Below are positions 61,154 through 64,000 of a stretch of 64,000 nt of DNA, piece after piece; positions within the stretch are counted from its first letter, which is position 1, and every line of letters begins with the position of its first letter. The DNA is taken from the NCBI GenBank assembly GCA_015179045.1, contig WHUZ01000055.1, forward strand, positions 62,001 to 126,000. The letters run 5' to 3'. The notes under the pieces are model-generated. The model was given only the letters and a program-made list of their open reading frames with translations. It made no database searches and had not been told where the DNA came from. The translations under genes and the position numbers were made by a program. The DNA comes from Kalaharituber pfeilii (Eukaryota > Ascomycota > Pezizomycetes > Pezizales > Pezizaceae).

Positions 61154-62627
61154 TCACAGTCCTAAATAGGGGCGATAACTGAGATCTTCAAGCTCATGCC
61201 TTGCATTTGCAACGAGAATTTGTGCCTCATTCAAAGACATCCCAAGAGTATCGATGAGTGGATGAAGGCCAAGTGCGCTAAGAGCACTTCGGAACACCTC
61301 CTTAAACGCCTCGCCAATCTCTCGCTCATGTGGGTCTTTATCAAGGGTATTAATTGTCAATCAAGATGTTGAACTCCAGCTTGCGATCTGACTGCGGGAG
61401 CCTCTTACCTCTTGACCAGCTGCTCAAATGAACTGGAATCATTCTTATTTCAACATCTACAAATCCAGCTTGTTCAAACAATGCTTTGAATCGCAGTGGC
61501 GCCCTAAGGTCTCTGGCTTCATCATGGGCCCTAAGGTACATCTCACTCCAACGCCGTAAGGCATGACCATCTGTTAAAGTTCCATTGTCTGACTGGACAT
61601 TGTAGTAAAACTCCACCATTTGAAGCCAACCTCCTGGTTTCAAGATTCTTTGAGGAAATTAGCAACTAGTCCGCTCTTCATAAAAAGGTGCATTTTCAGG
61701 TGAGCTTGGATACAGCACTTGAAATCGCTTACCTGCAACAGTCACGAACGTAAGTCTCCCAACGAGCTGCCTCAATCCCTGCAATCACACAACGAGAATG
61801 CACAAGGTCGAAGTATCTATCTTGGAATGTGAAAGGCTTATTCAAGTCATCGACCTGTTGTTCATGATTGGAGGTTAGATATATAATCTAAATGTATCAG
61901 ACTGGACATTTTTGCACCTGAAACCAGAAATTGTATGGTGTGGCTTCTGGGGCCATGTGTGGTGAGCAATCGATGCCAATCACCTAGCAGCGCCAGTCAG
62001 CAAGGACACCAGTCAACATTGATCATCGAAAACAGGCCTCAGATTCAGCATGAGCTTCTGCAACCTCGGTAGCCCAAACAGCAGGACCACATCCGCAATC
62101 GAGAATCTTCCTTGGCTCGGCAATTGGTGGAAAAATTAGCCTGTTCCTGAACACCTGCTGCAGAACCCTATGTTGCTGCACCAGTCTTTCATGCTCAACC
62201 TGGGCCAGTGTAAGCCAGCATGCAGAGGTATATGTTGTGTCTATGGGAAAGGGTGGGGAACCTCATCAACAGGTACACAATAGATGGCGTTATCAATTGA
62301 GTATTGCTGGTAGGTTCTCCCGTACAGCTCGACCGTGTTTGAGATCTCTGGATCCAGGGATAGCGTGGACCCCGGGCTACTGCAGGCGTTGCCTGTCACG
62401 TTAGCTACAGCGCTTGGTCTGGAAAACAGCTGAGTTCTTGCCTCATTCGTGGTAGTGTTCTCGGTGCAGATGAAAAATGTTGCTGCGGTTATGGCTGGTG
62501 CTGGAAACGGCCGGTGACTGCTTGCTGCTGGGGCGGGGTGCGGAGTGGAGGTGGGTGGAGCGCTTTGGCACGGAGGCCCTCTCGGTGGGAGCGGCTCGCT
62601 ATAAGTACTTGTACTTGTACCTACCAC
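61154..62627 (-). CDS. LaeA-like SAM-dependent methyltransferase (5' end unresolved)
   Basis: Fungal class I methyltransferase of the LaeA/UMTA type, a family that includes the global secondary-metabolism regulator LaeA but mostly uncharacterised members. Exons 62627(?)-62262, 62199-62038, 61983-61918, 61854-61733, 61647-61409, 61335-61154. Landmarks: NTVELYGRTYQQY, HERLVQQHRVL, motif I ILDCGCGPAVWATEVAEAH (the usual GTGTG/GxGxG is GCGPA), VIGIDCSPHMAP, FQVDDLNKPFTFQD, YFDLVHSRCVIAGI, LKPGGWLQMVEFYY and ALSALGLHPLIDTL near the end. Two oddities: no in-frame ATG in exon 1, whose first 60 codons are Pro/Ser/Thr-rich, and exon 2 joins exon 3 in frame only with a GC donor (62037). An upstream first exon or partial decay are both possible. 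Confidence 0.75.
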
Positions 62628-63420
62628 AGGTCCCTGTGCGAGCCTGACACTGGTCTACCCGGGTCGACTGCTCAGGCGTTGGCAAGGAATGGTCTGCCGC
62701 TGTGCTCTTGCATGTAAGTCCTAGTGGTATGTACGTTAACGGCAGCACCTTGTCGACACTGTGTGGTAGGCACGCCAGTGAGCGCTACATTGGGCGCTGA
62801 GCTGTGGGGCCTTTTAACCCGCTGGCATGCTATTTGCCGCAGGCCAGTGACGATATAGCCTGCAAGGAGGGATCGGTCCGTGGCAGGCAACGGTGCGGAC
62901 GACGGGACTGGAGCGAGCCTGCACGACCGACAGGTTGCTAATTTCCTCCTCAGCAGGGAGCAGAACTAAGAAGCAACAATCATCGCTTAATTGTCTTGTA
63001 TATGATGTGTATGGCTCCCTTTACAAGCTTCGAGTTCTCCTCTGACCCAGCTGTTTCGACTGGACTCAGCTGCGGCCGCGATAGCCCCTGGTATTACTTG
63101 ACATATGCAATTTCTCTATCATGTGGGGGCATCTAACTTCGTCAGACAGGCTTACCGCGGCCTTGGGATACACAATTGAGCCCATACTTCCCGTTCCTTC
63201 TTTCTTATACCCGAAGGTAGTTTCGTATAACAGCCTTAACCTACTAACCAGAAGGGTATTTGGTATTTAACACGAGTGTGTGCACGATGCTTGAGGCGCA
63301 CTGTGTCACCAGAGAGAACAGAGATTTAATTTTAAATTTTGTGACAGGTCCAAACTATCGGATGCTGGGGCCTCGAAACAGAAACATCTTTCACACTGCA
63401 CCGACCAGCCGGTTCCAAAA

Positions 63421-63469
63421 GGTGGTGTAGTGGTCAGACCCAGCGCCAGGGTGTCGGGTTGGTTTGATT
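63421..63469 (+). repeat. tRNA-like remnant with A-box and mutated B-box
   Basis: TGGTGTAGTGG matches a Pol III A-box, and 27 bp after it GGTTTGATT matches a B-box (GGTTCGATT) with one C-to-T change. The stems do not fold into a cloverleaf and the spacing is short, so this is a decayed tRNA or a tRNA-derived SINE head, not a working tRNA. Confidence 0.3.
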
Positions 63470-63654
63470 ATGATAAGACAGCCCGCAAAAAAAATGTGTT
63501 GAGTGCACATTGGTATGCTCATCGTGTTCCAACTCTAGCGGTACGCCATATGTGAAATGTTCGTTGCTTATCACTCCTTTTTGGCCAGGTGAGTACTTCA
63601 TCTTAACTATCGTTTCCACTCCCCTGGTATCCACCTGAGCTGGTTTTCGGTTAT

Positions 63655-63729
63655 GGTGCGCTCAGAATGGGCGCACTGGCCATCTCCCGGTAAATTGGTA
63701 ACGAAAGGGCCCCCCTATGGGCGCACCGA
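63655..63729. repeat. Cluster of inverted GTGCGC/GCGCAC motifs
   Basis: GGTGCGC (63655-63661) and GGGCGCAC (63669-63676) form one hairpin with a short loop; a further GGGCGCACC (63719-63727) with flanking GAAA pairs back to the first copy with its TTTCGG flank. Likely remains of a palindromic repeat element. Confidence 0.4.
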
Positions 63730-64000
63730 AATTCAAGTAACTGTCAAACATTCTCGAGAAACTGACTGGACCCCATGAATCCATTCCAGCCAATTGGATA
63801 TTCTGTCAGCCACTCTTGGTCGTGTAGGTCACATCCGGCATGGAAGCATGGTTTAGCTTTAGCAGCGTCTTGACAGGGGCGCACAGTAAGTAACCTCAAT
63901 CTCTACATTGTTTTGTATGCTCGATTTGGGACTGCATATCCACAGTACTAAGTAGTAGTGAGAGCCTTTGACAAAAGTATCGCTGGCAGTTCTGCTAGAC

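Larger units (their letters stand above)
62628..64000. other. Terminal 1.4 kb, no gene recognised
   Basis: Holds a tRNA-like remnant (63421-63469) and a cluster of inverted GTGCGC motifs (63655-63729). No coding gene seen to the window edge. Confidence 0.4.

Noticed and set aside
63421..63490. Functional tRNA gene
   Set aside because: Boxes are present but arms do not pair and the spacing is too short.

Overview
The window is nuclear DNA of a filamentous ascomycete (Pezizomycotina-type). Almost every gene is split by 50-100 nt GT-AG introns with CTAAC/CTAAT branch sites close to the acceptor. Gene content is that of a mould: a SARAF-like protein, a LaeA-like methyltransferase, Erg28, an Rvs161-type BAR protein, galactose-1-phosphate uridylyltransferase. 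Nothing in the sequence fixes genus or class. All gene calls come from reading the translation and joining exons by splice signals and reading frame; no database search was run.

Layout. 1-32 kb is gene dense: NOT1 C-terminal part (+), a transferrin-receptor/M28-like membrane protein (+), ERG28 (-), AIM41 (-) divergent from DPM1 (+), a block of simple repeats including a ~215 bp TCC tract, GAL7/GALT (-) divergent from an F-box protein (+), an EXPERA/Ema19-type protein (+) convergent with PRMT1 (-), NUP170/NUP155 (-), 3-ketoacyl-CoA reductase (-). 32-55 kb is looser: an SR-rich cyclophilin (+), a Derlin (-), a SETD6/Rkm4-type SET methyltransferase with an apparent frameshift (+), two decayed copia gag fragments in opposite orientation, a SARAF-like protein (-), RVS161/HOB3 (-), an 886-residue disordered protein (-), a UDP-galactose-type nucleotide-sugar transporter (-). 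55-64 kb is gene poor: a 90 bp MITE, an uncharacterised broken coding stretch, a LaeA-like methyltransferase whose 5' end I could not resolve, and repeat or tRNA-like debris.

Functional themes are housekeeping: mRNA turnover (NOT1), ER lipid and glycan synthesis (ERG28, ketoacyl reductase, DPM1, sugar transporter), ER quality control and calcium (Derlin, SARAF), nuclear pore, protein methylation (PRMT1, Rkm4-like, LaeA-like), endocytosis (Rvs161). Neighbours share no obvious pathway, as is usual for a fungal chromosome arm. I found no gene cluster, CRISPR, intact transposon or clearly new system. The best leads are a metal-site-dead M28-like protein, two homopolymer-linked frame breaks in conserved genes, a set of 13-25 nt microexons, unusual GTCC 5' splice sites, and several small inverted-repeat elements.
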